DNA from: Fibrobacter sp.
GTDB lineage: Bacteria > Fibrobacterota > Fibrobacteria > Fibrobacterales > Fibrobacteraceae
Assembly (NCBI GenBank): GCA_017520105.1
Contig: JAFWRL010000232.1
Span: 1-28,604, forward strand
Length of the DNA stretch: 28,604 nucleotides
Reading direction: 5' to 3'
In this document: positions 15,037 through 22,214 of the stretch, in pieces
How the letters are laid out: each line of letters begins with the position of its first letter
How positions within the stretch are numbered: position 1 is the first letter of the stretch
Program-made: the position numbers and the translations under genes
The notes under the pieces: model-generated
What the model was told of the DNA's origin: nothing
The model's input: the letters and a program-made list of their open reading frames with translations, nothing else
Databases searched by the model: none

Positions 15037-16308
15037 TTAGAAGTTCTTGCACTGGCCTTTCCACTTGCCCGGCTGTCCATTGATGTTGCCATTGATGTAC
15101 TTGCCGCTGGTGCCAACGAAATCCTTCTTGCGGAAGTCTTCGCCGCCGAGGTGCCAACGCATCCAAGCAACGGTAGCAGCCATGCCGCCCCACGGACCGG
15201 AACCATGGCCCCAGCCGCATTCGCCATTCTGGCATTCATTGCCCTGACCGCCCGTCATCTTGATGAGGCATGCCGGAGCCTTGACATTATTATTGTTGTA
15301 GTCGCCTTCAGCGTTCGGGCGTTCCATACCGCCTTCACCATAGACGATAGCCACAGACTTGGAAGTAGAGACCTTTGTCAATTCAGCGTGGTTGAATGCA
15401 CCGCTATTGTTCATGACAGCAGTAATCACACGATCATCATTGATAAGCATCTGTTCGGACTGGAGACCACCCATGGAGTGGCCGGAGCAACCGACCTTCG
15501 TCATGTCGATTTTCTGATAAAGCGGATCGTTCGGGTCGTTGTTCTTCTTGGCGAGCCAATCGAGAGCCGGCTTGCCGCGGCCAGTGCCATCCGGGGAATC
15601 GCTGGTAGCCACCACGATAAAGCCGTGAGAGGCGAGACGACGGATAATTCCACCGTATGCACCCGGTTCGGTGCCGCCACCCGGGCCCCACAACACGACA
15701 GCATGTTTCTTGTCGTTAGAGAGCTGTTCCGGATAAGCAAGAATACCGCCACCGTTATCAACGGTATGTTCGATATACTTGACTCTCATCTGGTCCTTGT
15801 CTTCGTCAGTACCTTCAGCAAGGAAAATGCCGCCTTCCGGCTTCTTTTCTTCGCTGGAGCTGGATTCCACTTTCTTTTCGCTAGAACTGGAAGCCGGAGC
15901 AACAGCGCTAGAAGCTGGCGTGTCGGCGCTGGATGCCGGAGCGGTAGCAGAGCTAGAAGCAGCGGCAACATCGGCACTGGATGCAGGGGCATCCGCGCTG
16001 GAAGCCGGCACAGCGTCTGCGCTGGATGTTGGAAGCGGATTTGTTCCAGGACCACAAGCATCGGGCAAACTGGATGCCAAACAAGATTCGTCGCCACCCG
16101 CTTGCTGATTGGTTTCACCACCCTGCTGAACCGTTTCGCTAGAAGCCGGCTGTGCAGAACCCGCAGATTCTGGCGAAACAACTTCGCCAGCACTGGACGA
16201 AAGACCCGTTGCATAATCGTTTATCGCAGATGTGACAGCATCATCACCGCAATTCAGGAAGACCAGCGAACTGGCCAATACCATCGTTTTTAAGAGTTTA
16301 GATTTCAT
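15037..16308 (-). CDS. Alpha/beta-hydrolase lipoprotein A (cutinase/chlorophyllase-like esterase)
   Basis: First by position of three tandem paralogues; 423 residues, ATG 16308 preceded by AGGAGA. The signal MKSKLLKTMVLASSLVFLNC ends at Cys20 followed by GDD, so it is probably an outer-surface lipoprotein, although Asn before the Cys is unusual. Residues 21-157 are a Ser/Ala/Pro linker of PASSAD-type hexads interrupted by a Cys-bearing block at 76-100 (CLASSLPDACGPG). The catalytic domain starts near 160: oxyanion region WGPGGGTEPGAYGG (207-220), nucleophile elbow GCSGHSMGG (Ser278) and probable catalytic His368 in GWGHGSG. The acid is perhaps Glu325 or Glu329 in YGEGGME; the Asp usual in cutinases is not obvious. 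Ends in QCKNF. Likely an esterase acting on plant-wall acyl or acetyl groups; substrate not visible. Confidence 0.85.
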   Translation of the reverse strand: MKSKLLKTMVLASSLVFLNCGDDAVTSAINDYATGLSSSAGEVVSPESAGSAQPASSETVQQGGETNQQAGGDESCLASSLPDACGPGTNPLPTSSADAVPASSADAPASSADVAAASSSATAPASSADTPASSAVAPASSSSEKKVESSSSEEKKPEGGIFLAEGTDEDKDQMRVKYIEHTVDNGGGILAYPEQLSNDKKHAVVLWGPGGGTEPGAYGGIIRRLASHGFIVVATSDSPDGTGRGKPALDWLAKKNNDPNDPLYQKIDMTKVGCSGHSMGGLQSEQMLINDDRVITAVMNNSGAFNHAELTKVSTSKSVAIVYGEGGMERPNAEGDYNNNNVKAPACLIKMTGGQGNECQNGECGWGHGSGPWGGMAATVAWMRWHLGGEDFRKKDFVGTSGKYINGNINGQPGKWKGQCKNF

Positions 16309-16385
16309 TTTGTTCTCCTATTAACCTTAACCTGACTAGAAATTACCTAAAAAAACCGTTGATTTACCACTGTTTAACCAAAGTC

Positions 16386-16405
16386 TTATGGACAAAAAAT
16401 CCAAA
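16386..16405 (-). promoter_or_regulatory. Conserved element upstream of hydrolase A
   Basis: In minus-strand reading TTTGGATTTTTTGTCCATAA, 78 bases before the ATG. The same string occurs upstream of hydrolases B and C. TGGA and TCCA form a short inverted repeat around a T run. It may be an upstream promoter element or operator shared by the three genes. Confidence 0.6.
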
Positions 16406-16494
16406 ATAATTAATTTGTTTGTAATTAATTTTTATCTTATTTCGACCAGTTCACAACAAGTCACAAGAACGATGAAGAAAACACAAAAAGAAAA

Positions 16495-16519
16495 CGCCTC
16501 GACTGAAACAATCGAGACG
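16495..16519 (-). terminator. Terminator of hydrolase B
   Basis: TCGA-centred stem (8 pairs with one wobble) followed in minus-strand reading by GTTTTCTTTTTG. Homologous to the terminators after A and C; the flanking word CCAACAA is kept too, showing that the 3' untranslated part was duplicated with the gene. Confidence 0.72.
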
Positions 16520-16552
16520 CCTAGTTGTTGGAGTGTGGATATTGATTATAAA

Positions 16553-17854
16553 TTATTTAAAGTTCTTACACTGCGTTTTCCATTTTCCCTGCTTGCCAAT
16601 GATGTTGCCATCAATGTACTTGCCGCTAGAACCCACAAAATCAGCCTTGCGGAAATCTTCGCCGCCAAGATGCCAACGCATCCAGGAAATCGTCGCGGCC
16701 ATGCCGTCCCAAGAGCCGGAACCGTGACCGTAGCCGCCTTCGCTATTACGCGGACCGCCCGTCATTTCGATAAGGCAAGCCGGAGCCTTCACGCCAGCGT
16801 TGTTGTAATCGTTCTTGGCGTTGTCTTTTTCCATGCCGACTTCGCCGAAGAGAATCGCAATCGTCCTGTCTGTTGCGACTTTGTTCGCACCGGCGCCGTT
16901 CCAGTCGCCACTGTTATTGAGGAACGCCGTCAGAACGCGTTTGTCCTTAATGACAGCCTGCTCAGATTCCAAGCCGCCCATGGAGTGCCCAGAACAGCCA
17001 ACTGTATTCATGTCGAGCTTGCCAAAAAGCGGGCTGTTCTGATCTTTGTTCTGTCTATCAAGCCAGTCAAGAGCCTTGATAGCTTGCGATGCATCACCCG
17101 GAGATTCCTTGAGCGCAATCACCACAAAGCCATGAGAAGCGAGACGACGGATCATGCCTTCATAAGCGCCAGGTTCAGTGCCGCCACCCGGCCCCCAAAC
17201 CACAATGCCATGCTTTTGTGTCGAAGAAAGCTGTTTCGGATACGAGAGAATTCCACCGCCATCCCAGCCAGTGCGAGTCTTGTATTCCACCTGCATCTGG
17301 TCCTTTTCTTCTTCCTTACCGCTGGCGAGGAAAATGCCCTTCGGCGCTTCACTAGAAGACGAGACAACAGTTTCTGCACTGGACTTCGGAGTTTCCACGC
17401 TGGAACTTGATTTTACGGAAGCCGAACTTGTAGGCTTTGCAGTTTCCGAACTTGCAGGCGTTGCCACTTCGGCACTCGATGCAGGTACAGCAGCGCTAGA
17501 AGTCGGCGTAACATCGGCACTGGAAGCCGGGGTTGCGACATCTGCACTAGATGCAGGATTTGCGACATCCGTGCTTGATGCAGGATTTAGAGCGTCTGCA
17601 CTCGAAGTCGGAAGCGGATTTGTCCCAGGCCCGCACGCATCAGGCAAGCTAGATGCCACGCAAGGGTTGCTCCAAGGGTCATTCGGATTAACCGAAGCCG
17701 AGCTCAATGCCGGATTAGCCGCATCGGAACTCGATGCGATACCCGGAAGGCCGCCACCTTGATTGATATTTGGTGCTGTGAGGGCATCGTCCCCACAATT
17801 CATGAAGGCAAGAGAACTCGCCACAATCATGCATTTCAAGATTTTTGATTTCAT
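16553..17854 (-). CDS. Alpha/beta-hydrolase lipoprotein B
   Basis: 433-residue paralogue of hydrolases A and C, starting at ATG 17854 behind AGAGGAGT. Signal MKSKILKCMIVASSLAFMNC gives lipid-anchor Cys20. The linker is the longest of the three (residues 21-172) and holds the Cys-bearing block at 65-90 (CVASSLPDACGPG) also found in A but missing from C. Catalytic landmarks: WGPGGGTEPGAYEG (220-233), GCSGHSMGG with Ser291, and YGHGSGSW with His377; the candidate acid is a Glu in FGEVGME. It ends TQCKNFK. The C-terminal domain is closer to C (GWDGxGIL, STQKHG, GGPRNSEGGYGHG) than to A, so A probably split off first. It has its own upstream element and terminator. Confidence 0.85.
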   Translation of the reverse strand: MKSKILKCMIVASSLAFMNCGDDALTAPNINQGGGLPGIASSSDAANPALSSASVNPNDPWSNPCVASSLPDACGPGTNPLPTSSADALNPASSTDVANPASSADVATPASSADVTPTSSAAVPASSAEVATPASSETAKPTSSASVKSSSSVETPKSSAETVVSSSSEAPKGIFLASGKEEEKDQMQVEYKTRTGWDGGGILSYPKQLSSTQKHGIVVWGPGGGTEPGAYEGMIRRLASHGFVVIALKESPGDASQAIKALDWLDRQNKDQNSPLFGKLDMNTVGCSGHSMGGLESEQAVIKDKRVLTAFLNNSGDWNGAGANKVATDRTIAILFGEVGMEKDNAKNDYNNAGVKAPACLIEMTGGPRNSEGGYGHGSGSWDGMAATISWMRWHLGGEDFRKADFVGSSGKYIDGNIIGKQGKWKTQCKNFK

Positions 17855-17946
17855 ATAGTACTCCTCTTAACCAAAACCTTGCACCCTTGCACCATTTTTA
17901 AAATAAACAGAAAATAAAACACAAGACCTTGACAGGAAAAAACTTT

Positions 17947-17965
17947 CATGGACAAAAAATCCAAA
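17947..17965 (-). promoter_or_regulatory. Conserved element upstream of hydrolase B
   Basis: In minus-strand reading TTTGGATTTTTTGTCCATG, 93 bases before the ATG of B and only 8 bases past the terminator of hydrolase C. The tight packing of terminator then element supports separate transcription of each gene. Confidence 0.6.
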
Positions 17966-17973
17966 TCAGAAAA

Positions 17974-17998
17974 CGCCTCGACCGAATCGATCGAGGCG
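17974..17998 (-). terminator. Terminator of hydrolase C
   Basis: CGCCTCGA pairs perfectly with TCGAGGCG, with an inner CGAATCG-like extension, followed in minus-strand reading by GTTTTCTGATTTGG. Third member of the homologous terminator set. Confidence 0.77.
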
Positions 17999-18022
17999 CT
18001 TGGTTGTTGGAGTGTGGATGTT

Positions 18023-19231
18023 TTAAAAATTCTTACACTGGGTTTTCCATTTGCCTTGGTGGCCTATAATGTTTCCGTCAATATACTTGCCTGTCGATCC
18101 GACAAAATCAGCCTTGCGGAAGTCTTCACCGCCAATCTGCCAACGCATCCATGCAATCGTTGCCGCCATGCCGTCCCACGAACCGGAACCATGACCGTAG
18201 CCACCCTCGGAATTCTTCGGGCCACCCGTCATTTCGATGAGGCAGGACTTGACTTTCGTCGCGGTTTCGTAATCTTTGATGGCGTTCGGCTTTTCCATAC
18301 CGACTTCGCCATAAAGCACCGCAGCCGTTTTACCTTCCGGGAAATTCTTGATGACACCGCCGTTCTTGTCGCCGCTATTGTTGAGGAACGCTGTAAACAC
18401 GCGCTTATCCTTGATTGCCGCCTGTTCGGATTCCAAACCACCCATAGAGTGACCAGAACAGCCCACCTTCGTCAATTCCAGCTTTTGATAGAACAAATCG
18501 TTGGAATTCTTGTTCTTGTTTTCGAGCCAGTCAATAGCCTTGATAGCCTGCGATGCATCGCCCGGAGATACGCTTAGTGCTATCACCACGAAACCGTGAG
18601 AAGCCAAACGACGAATCATGCCGCCGTACGCGCCCGGTTCGGTGCCGCCACCCGGCCCCCACACGACAACGCCATGTTTTTGCGTACTGGAAAGCTGTTT
18701 CGGATAGGCCAGAATTCCTTTGCCATCCCAGCCGGTATTTTCTTTATACTCCACCTGTAGCACGTCTTTTTCTTCTTCCTTGCTTTCAGGAAGGAAAATG
18801 CCTACCGGTTTCGGCGCTTCGCTAGAAGAAGAGACTTCGCTAGAGGAACTAGCCGGCTTTACCGCCTCACTGGAACTAGATGCAGGAACCGCCGCACTCG
18901 ATGCTGGCGCACCCGCGCTGGATGCAGGAGCATCACTCGAAGCAGGCCCAACATCGGCACTGGAAACTGGATTCTGGACATCAGCACTAGAGGCCGGTGC
19001 ATCCGCGCTAGACGCAGGAACCGAGACGTCCGCACTCGAACTCGGGACAGACACGTCCGGAGCCTCGACAGAAGAAGAACTCAATGTCGGATTTGCGGCA
19101 TCGGAACTCGACACGATACCCGGAAGTTCACTATTCGGATTGAAATTGGGTGCCGTAGAGGCATCATCTCCACAATTTATAAAGGCAAGGGCGCCAGTAA
19201 ATACAGCGCACCTCAATAATCCTGATTTCAT
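18023..19231 (-). CDS. Alpha/beta-hydrolase lipoprotein C
   Basis: 402-residue third paralogue, ATG 19231, with GAGGAGTTC upstream. Signal MKSGLLRCAVFTGALAFINC with Cys20 and the shared GDDA. The linker (21-142) is almost pure PASSAD/SSSE repeats and lacks the CxASSLPDACGPG block of A and B. Catalytic domain: WGPGGGTEPGAYGG (191-204), GCSGHSMGG with Ser262, and YGHGSGSW with His347; a candidate acid Glu lies in YGEVGME. The C-terminus is QCKNF. As first gene in transcription order of the cluster it has the longest leader (about 118 bases from the conserved element). Probable cell-surface esterase; whether the three differ in substrate or only in surface display cannot be told. Confidence 0.85.
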   Translation of the reverse strand: MKSGLLRCAVFTGALAFINCGDDASTAPNFNPNSELPGIVSSSDAANPTLSSSSVEAPDVSVPSSSADVSVPASSADAPASSADVQNPVSSADVGPASSDAPASSAGAPASSAAVPASSSSEAVKPASSSSEVSSSSEAPKPVGIFLPESKEEEKDVLQVEYKENTGWDGKGILAYPKQLSSTQKHGVVVWGPGGGTEPGAYGGMIRRLASHGFVVIALSVSPGDASQAIKAIDWLENKNKNSNDLFYQKLELTKVGCSGHSMGGLESEQAAIKDKRVFTAFLNNSGDKNGGVIKNFPEGKTAAVLYGEVGMEKPNAIKDYETATKVKSCLIEMTGGPKNSEGGYGHGSGSWDGMAATIAWMRWQIGGEDFRKADFVGSTGKYIDGNIIGHQGKWKTQCKNF

Positions 19232-19348
19232 TCCCTGAACTCCTCTTCCTCATCACAAAAACAAATATCCCATACACCGCCCATACACGATGCTATTCAT
19301 AAAATAGACCTAAAAACGGCTTGTGACTAGCATCACAGCTCACCTTTT

Positions 19349-19365
19349 ATGGATAAAAAATCCAA
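19349..19365 (-). promoter_or_regulatory. Conserved element upstream of hydrolase C
   Basis: In minus-strand reading TTGGATTTTTTATCCAT, with one change that keeps the palindrome (GGAT/ATCC). It lies 118 bases before the ATG. A shared GTTTTTAGGT word lies between this element and the start codon, also seen for hydrolase A. Confidence 0.55.
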
Positions 19366-19383
19366 GCACAGGGCAATGATTAA

Positions 19384-19409
19384 AAAAATCCGGTTCTCGC
19401 CGGATTTTT
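19384..19409. terminator. Terminator after folE
   Basis: AAAAATCCGG, loop of 6, CCGGATTTTT is a perfect 10-base-pair stem with T-rich flanks on both strands. It closes the minus-strand folE transcript 25 bases after its stop. Confidence 0.87.
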
Positions 19410-19433
19410 CTTTTTTTATTCGAAATGCAAAAA

Positions 19434-20003
19434 TTATCGCGGTGCGTAAATGCGGGACATGAATTCGGCGCGGGTCTTTTCGTCCGTCTTGAAACGCCCG
19501 AGGAGCTGTGTGGTCACCATCGTCGCACCCGGCTTTTTCACGCCGCGCATCGTCATGCACATGTGAGATGCTTCGAGAACCACCGCGACACCCTTCGGCT
19601 GTAACACCTTCTGGATGAGTTCTGCGATCTGGCGCGTCATGCGTTCCTGGATTTGCGGGAAGCGGGCATAGAATTCCACTACGCGCGGAATCTTCGAGAG
19701 GCCCACCACACAATCGCCCGGGATGTAGGCCACATGAGCCTTGCCCGTGAACGGCAAAAAGTGGTGTTCGCACATGCTCGCAAATTCGATGTCCGGCACG
19801 ATAATCATCTCGTCGTACTTCTCGTGGAAGCGGGTCTTCAAAATATCTTCGGCACGTGTTTCGCCCGAAAGGCCCGTCATGAGTTCGGCATACATCTTCG
19901 CAACGCGCTTCGGCGTATCAATAAGACCTTCGCGGTCCGGGTTTTCGCCCATGCCTTCCAGAATCATCCGGAAGCCATCTTCCATTTTCTTAAAATCCAT
20001 CAT
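19434..20003 (-). CDS. folE: GTP cyclohydrolase I
   Basis: Opens the imidazole ring of GTP to give 7,8-dihydroneopterin triphosphate, the first step to tetrahydrofolate (and to queuosine in many bacteria); a cytoplasmic homodecamer. The 189 residues are full length. Zinc ligands are Cys78 and His81 in [11 protein letters not shown] and Cys149 in HMCMTMRGV, so it is the zinc-dependent type [14 protein letters not shown] and [23 protein letters not shown] are family signatures. ATG 20003 or the next ATG at 20000 starts it; no Shine-Dalgarno is seen, and a GCACC/GGTGC hairpin lies 6 bases upstream. Its leader holds a pair of GTCATYCTGA repeats. Unlinked to folD, which lies 3.7 kb away on the other strand. 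Confidence 0.96.
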   Translation of the reverse strand: MMDFKKMEDGFRMILEGMGENPDREGLIDTPKRVAKMYAELMTGLSGETRAEDILKTRFHEKYDEMIIVPDIEFASMCEHHFLPFTGKAHVAYIPGDCVVGLSKIPRVVEFYARFPQIQERMTRQIAELIQKVLQPKGVAVVLEASHMCMTMRGVKKPGATMVTTQLLGRFKTDEKTRAEFMSRIYAPR

Positions 20004-20009
20004 GACAAG

Positions 20010-20038
20010 GCACCTTCGGTGCAGTTAATAGTTACTAG
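20010..20038. repeat. Hairpin plus TAGTTACTAG repeat word, copy 2 (before folE)
   Basis: GCACC, loop TTC, GGTGC (20010-20022), then AGTTAATAGTTACTAG (20023-20038). Compared with copy 1 before lpxA (GCGCC/TAC/GGCGC), the middle base pair is A-T here and G-C there, so pairing is kept while sequence changed. The copy ends 6 bases before the folE ATG at 20003. Confidence 0.75.
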
Positions 20039-20063
20039 AAATTTCCGGTATAGCATAACCTTA

Positions 20064-20146
20064 ACTGGATTCTTCGGCCTTTGGCCTCAGAATGACATAT
20101 TCAAATTGTCATCCTGAATGAAACGCAGTGAAATGAAGGATCCAGT
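20064..20146. repeat. Back-to-back pair of GTCATYCTGA repeats in the folE leader
   Basis: Left copy, reversed: ACTGGATTCTTC (20064-20075), hairpin GGCC/TTT/GGCC (20076-20086), TCAGAATGAC (20087-20096). Right copy: GTCATCCTGA (20108-20117), a variable middle, GAAGGATCCAGT (20135-20146). The outer words ACTGGATTCTTC and GAAGGATCCAGT are inverted repeats with one change. No gene is in this interval. Confidence 0.75.
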
Positions 20147-20158
20147 AAAATTTTCACG

Positions 20159-20181
20159 CTATCTTTGCGGTGCAAATATAG
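20159..20181. promoter_or_regulatory. Near-palindrome with TAnnTTTG boxes on both strands
   Basis: CTATCTTTGC (20159-20168), GGT, GCAAATATAG (20172-20181): a 10-base inverted repeat with one mismatch. Both arms read TAnnTTTG outward-in, the FCB-group -7 element. On the minus strand it could start the folE mRNA, with a leader of about 165 bases. A second candidate for folE, ATGCTATACC, lies at 20047-20056. Confidence 0.4.
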
Positions 20182-20193
20182 AAAATCTGCCTG

Positions 20194-20784
20194 TTACACG
20201 AACACAACTTCGTTTCCGACGCGGGGCGATTCCGCACGGTTCGGGAGGCCGCTCTCGGTATCGGCGTAGCCAATCGCGACAGAGGCATACACGCGTTCGT
20301 CTTCCCGGAGTCCAAGCGAGCGGAGGTATTCCAAAAGCGTCGGGTCCTCGTTCAGCCATTTGAGCTGGTTGATGTAGCAACTGCCGAGGTCAAGTTCGTT
20401 TGCGGCAAGCATCATGTTCTCGACAGCGCAGGCGACATCGGCCATGTTGTTGCCGTATTCCTTCTTGTTCGCAACCACGATAAGTACAGGCGCCGTATAG
20501 CAGAACGAATAATTTCCCTTCTGCGAAAGACGAATGGAATTTTGCAAACTCTTGTAGAGGTCTTCGCGGAGTTCCATCTTTGCAAAAGCGGACTGCACGA
20601 GTTCCTTGAGCTTTGCAATGACCGCCGCATCCGAAATCACGAAGAAATGGTTGCTCTGCGCATTGCCGCCGGTGGGTCCAAAGCGGCCCGCCTCGACAAT
20701 CTGTTCAAGTTTTTCACGTTCAACAGGTTGCGCCTTGAACTTGCGCGTACTGCGGCGCGTCTTGATAGCTTCTAAAGTGTTCAT
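20194..20784 (-). CDS. Nitroreductase-family FMN-dependent oxidoreductase
   Basis: 196-residue cytoplasmic flavoprotein of the nitroreductase fold, probably an NAD(P)H-dependent reductase; the physiological substrate is unknown. FMN-phosphate contacts fit the N-terminal RRSTRKF (10-16). GRFGPTGGNAQSNHFFVI (33-50) is the usual second flavin motif with Gly-Asn instead of Ser-x-x-N. The middle has NNMADVACAVENMMLAANELDLGSCYI, the dimer and flavin helix, and the end carries the SVAIGY strand. Length is normal. The start codon overlaps the argA stop (TAATG), so the two are translated together, an odd pairing for which no metabolic link is evident. A candidate terminator is not obvious; the folE leader repeats follow. 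Confidence 0.9.
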   Translation of the reverse strand: MNTLEAIKTRRSTRKFKAQPVEREKLEQIVEAGRFGPTGGNAQSNHFFVISDAAVIAKLKELVQSAFAKMELREDLYKSLQNSIRLSQKGNYSFCYTAPVLIVVANKKEYGNNMADVACAVENMMLAANELDLGSCYINQLKWLNEDPTLLEYLRSLGLREDERVYASVAIGYADTESGLPNRAESPRVGNEVVFV

Positions 20785-22142
20785 TATTTCTCCAGCGGGA
20801 GCACCAATATTCTGGACTTACGCTTTTGATTGTAGTGTTCGCGTTTGCTCTTCGGCAAATCCTGAACCGTACCATCCTCGAATCCGAGTTGGTAGAACCA
20901 ATCGAGCGCCTGCGTCGTGAGCAAGAACAGAGTCTTGTAACCCTTCATCCGGCCAAGCGAAATCAAGTGGCGCACAATTGCCTCGCCAATGCCCGACTTG
21001 CGGTAGTTCGCGCCGACGGCGATTCCTGCCACCTCGGCCATGCCATCTTCGAACGCGTGGAGCGCGCCGCAACCGTGGATGCTGTTGTCAATGCTATAGA
21101 CAACATAATCATCCAGTTTTTCGGAAATGGAATCCTGTGTACGCTGCACCAGGTAGCCCTTCGCAATGTAATCCTGCATAATCCGCAAGATATCCGGGAT
21201 ATCCTCGATGTTTGCCGGACGGATGCACGAATACTGGTTCGCATACACCATCGTTCCGTCACCGCGAGCGCTAAACACTTCCTGCAGCACGCTTCCCTGG
21301 AATTCGCCGCTCAACAAGTGAACACGGTTCGCCCCCGCCTCGCAAGCGTTTATGGCGTTCATCAGGTAGTCCATCTGCGCAAAGTTAAGCACGTCAGAAT
21401 TGAGCTCCAGAAGTTCCTTTGCCTGATCCACGTCCATTGCCGAAATCAGCCCGTTGTCCGTCGGTTCAAGGTACTTCGTGTTCTTGCCCGTCACAAGACC
21501 TTCGAGTTTGATGCCGCTCTGGCTACCGATAAAGAATAGTTTGCCGACCTGCAAGTACTTGCAGAGTTCCGTCGCGAGTTCCGTACTCGAAATATTGTAG
21601 GCATGCCCAATCTTGTTCCAGCCAATCGGCGGAATGATAGGCACAAACTTCTCGTTCATGAGCTGTTCCAAGAGGTCGCGCTGGATACGTTCGATGCGGC
21701 CCGTACGCATATAGTCGATGCCATTGATAACGCCCATGCTGCGCGCCAAAATCCAGTTGCCCTGAATGCCGCTGAGTCCGCTTGCCGTCAAGTGGCTCAT
21801 GATGCGTTGCGCAACGCCCAAGGATGCCTGCTCGATAAGCGGCAGAGCCTCCTCGCTCGTTAGCCTTACGCCGTTATGGAATTCCGTTTCGAGATCCCAC
21901 GCCTTGAGCTGAGCGTCAATGCTGTTTCGCGTGCCCGGCACGATGATGATACGGATGCCCGCCTTGTGCAAAAGGGCGATATCCCGCATCAGCACGGGGA
22001 ACATCGGATGGTCCATCAAGCTATCGTCGATTTTAAGGACGAACAGCTGTCCCTTGAACCTATCCATGTAGCCAAACACTTCCCGGATGAACCCGGCAAC
22101 TTCGAAGTGCTGAGAATAAAAATCGGACGTTGCGTTACTCAT
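20784..22142 (-). CDS. argA: N-acetylglutamate synthase (amino-acid kinase plus GNAT fusion)
   Basis: Acetylates glutamate with acetyl-CoA, the committed step of the acetylated arginine pathway, in the cytoplasm. Residues 1-290 form an amino-acid-kinase domain without evident kinase function (VLKIDDSLMD, RIIIVPGTRNSID, LSGIQGNWILARSMGVINGIDY), which in ArgA binds arginine for feedback inhibition. Residues about 310-452 are the GNAT acetyltransferase: IRPANIEDIPDILRIM, AEVAGIAVGANYRKSGIGEAIV with the acetyl-CoA loop RKSGIG, and TTQALDWFYQLGF. The 452-residue length and domain order match classical ArgA. No other arg gene is in the window. It shares a transcript with the nitroreductase and is insulated from the FKBP gene by a terminator at 22164-22194. 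Confidence 0.92.
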   Translation of the reverse strand: MSNATSDFYSQHFEVAGFIREVFGYMDRFKGQLFVLKIDDSLMDHPMFPVLMRDIALLHKAGIRIIIVPGTRNSIDAQLKAWDLETEFHNGVRLTSEEALPLIEQASLGVAQRIMSHLTASGLSGIQGNWILARSMGVINGIDYMRTGRIERIQRDLLEQLMNEKFVPIIPPIGWNKIGHAYNISSTELATELCKYLQVGKLFFIGSQSGIKLEGLVTGKNTKYLEPTDNGLISAMDVDQAKELLELNSDVLNFAQMDYLMNAINACEAGANRVHLLSGEFQGSVLQEVFSARGDGTMVYANQYSCIRPANIEDIPDILRIMQDYIAKGYLVQRTQDSISEKLDDYVVYSIDNSIHGCGALHAFEDGMAEVAGIAVGANYRKSGIGEAIVRHLISLGRMKGYKTLFLLTTQALDWFYQLGFEDGTVQDLPKSKREHYNQKRKSRILVLPLEK

Positions 22143-22163
22143 GGCATAAAAAGTAGCAACAGA

Positions 22164-22194
22164 AAAAGCGAAGGACGGAACATCCTTCGCTTTT
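22164..22194 (-). terminator. Terminator between the FKBP gene and argA
   Basis: AAAAGCGAAGGA, loop of 7, TCCTTCGCTTTT is a perfect 12-base-pair stem with flanking A and T tracts. It ends the FKBP transcript 20 bases after its stop codon. Confidence 0.88.
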
Positions 22195-22214
22195 AAACAT
22201 CAAAATCGCAATTT

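Noticed and set aside
15780..16200. Possible CRISPR-like or tandem DNA repeat in the hydrolase linkers
   Set aside because: The repetition is at protein level (PASSAD hexads) with degenerate codons; there are no equal spacers.
15151..18577. Long plus-strand frames opposite the hydrolases, two beginning MDKKSK
   Set aside because: The shared MDKKSK start is only the ATGGACAAAAAATCCAAA element read backwards; the rest mirrors the hydrolase genes, so it reflects duplication, not coding.
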